Made by a program: the position numbers and the translations under genes. The notes beneath the pieces were generated by a model that saw only the letters and a list, made by a program, of their open reading frames with translations, was not told the DNA's origin and searched no databases. This document shows positions 59,337 to 59,706 of a DNA stretch of 59,706 bases, one piece after another. The DNA lies in IMG/VR virus record IMGVR_UViG_3300042905_003262, positions 1-59,706 of that record. The stretch is one strand, 5' to 3'. Every line of letters starts with the position of its first letter. Positions within the stretch are counted from its first letter, which is position 1. This stretch comes from a virus.

Positions 59337-59693
59337 TCAAAAGGGAATGTCGTCGGTTTCCATGCCGCCCTCGATTTGCGGCTCGTCATACTGGATCGTC
59401 CCTGGAGGCTGACGGCGTGGTGCATTCGGGCGAGGCGCTGGCCGGGTTTGCTGGCGAGGCGGTGGCGCTTCTTCTTCTGGTAGCGTGAGGTTGCCGAGAA
59501 TTGGCGCTTGAACGCCAGAATCACGCGCTTCCTTTGGCAAATCCTGCGAGACGAAATGCGTATCGCCATACTGGCCAGTGCCGTTTTTGTTCGGCCATGC
59601 GACGAGGTTAAGGTACTTGCCGTTTTTACCCTCAAAGATGTAGTCTTTGAGAATCTTCGTGACGTTGATTTTGATTTTGATGGGACGTGCCAT
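59337..59693 (-). CDS. SSB-like protein, copy B, with a canonical DDIPF tip
   Basis: A 118-residue paralogue of 484-831, differing at four positions in the first 100 residues (I/T, F/Y, I/L and G/D) and then in the tail. It ends GGMETDDIPF, matching the bacterial SSB tip that binds partners such as RecQ-type and primosome proteins. Copy A has a changed tip, so the two may have divided functions. It lies at the right end of the window, and the gene's first bases reach the window edge with a repeat. Confidence 0.68.
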   Translation of the reverse strand: MARPIKIKINVTKILKDYIFEGKNGKYLNLVAWPNKNGTGQYGDTHFVSQDLPKEARDSGVQAPILGNLTLPEEEAPPPRQQTRPAPRPNAPRRQPPGTIQYDEPQIEGGMETDDIPF

Positions 59694-59706
59694 GATGTTC
59701 GTGTTT
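59641..59706. repeat. 66-bp perfect direct repeat, right copy
   Basis: Identical to 779-844 up to the last base of the window. The left copy continues with a T where this one stops, so the window ends exactly at the end of the shared sequence, as expected of an assembly break in a repeat. Confidence 0.85.

Overview
The window reads as a nearly complete genome of a short-tailed (podovirus-like) double-stranded DNA phage, probably infecting a Gram-negative bacterium. The morphogenesis set supports this: terminase small and large subunits, a 730-residue portal, an N4-gp56/DUF4043-type major capsid protein, a scaffold candidate, adaptor and nozzle candidates, and a 5470-residue giant polyvalent protein of the kind injected with the genome. 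There is no tail tube, sheath or tape measure, and no integrase, DNA polymerase or RNA polymerase. Two small lipoproteins with lipoboxes argue for a host with an outer membrane. Most genes start without a Shine-Dalgarno sequence; many are instead preceded by a leader resembling AACGACCACC.

Layout. 1-5220 (minus strand): recombination genes (SSB-like protein, RusA resolvase, HNH protein, RecE-like nuclease, lambda Bet homologue) and a protein with 23 XNXGX repeats. 5291-8243 (plus): small accessory genes behind a near-consensus promoter, beginning with a zinc/HTH candidate regulator. 8246-19744 (minus): M15 endolysin, nozzle, adaptor, a structural gene carrying a split tRNA and an HNH gene, capsid, scaffold, and an exported fibre-like protein. 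19745-20686: no protein gene, but a dense array of RNA helices. 20687-22174 (plus): small coupled genes. 22161-28885 (minus): papain-like hydrolase, tiny membrane protein, lipoproteins, Tad1/Acb2-type immune sponge, membrane PAS protein, fibre proteins, portal. 28978-29658 (plus): homing HNH gene. 29667-50047 (minus): giant protein, virion proteins, terminase. 50268-51755 (plus): five small genes ending in a strong terminator. 51855-59693 (minus): HNH protein, C5 methyltransferase with a second large frame inside it, DnaB helicase, DUF1376 protein with iterons, SPPF methyltransferase, SF2 helicase, small genes and a second SSB-like copy.

How it fits together: replication probably borrows the host polymerase, recruited by the phage DnaB helicase and the DUF1376 protein at an iteron origin. 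Recombination uses SSB, the RecE-like nuclease, Bet and RusA. Two methyltransferases and the Tad1-like sponge counter host defence. The giant protein, which holds an HELIH metalloprotease-like site and a possible sliding-clamp-like module, probably enters the cell with the DNA. The most striking features are the large structured-RNA region at 19816-20650, with a tRNA-like T-arm, a kissing-loop candidate and GNRA tetraloops, and the initiator-tRNA-like gene split by an HNH gene inside an unbroken protein frame at 13655-14752.
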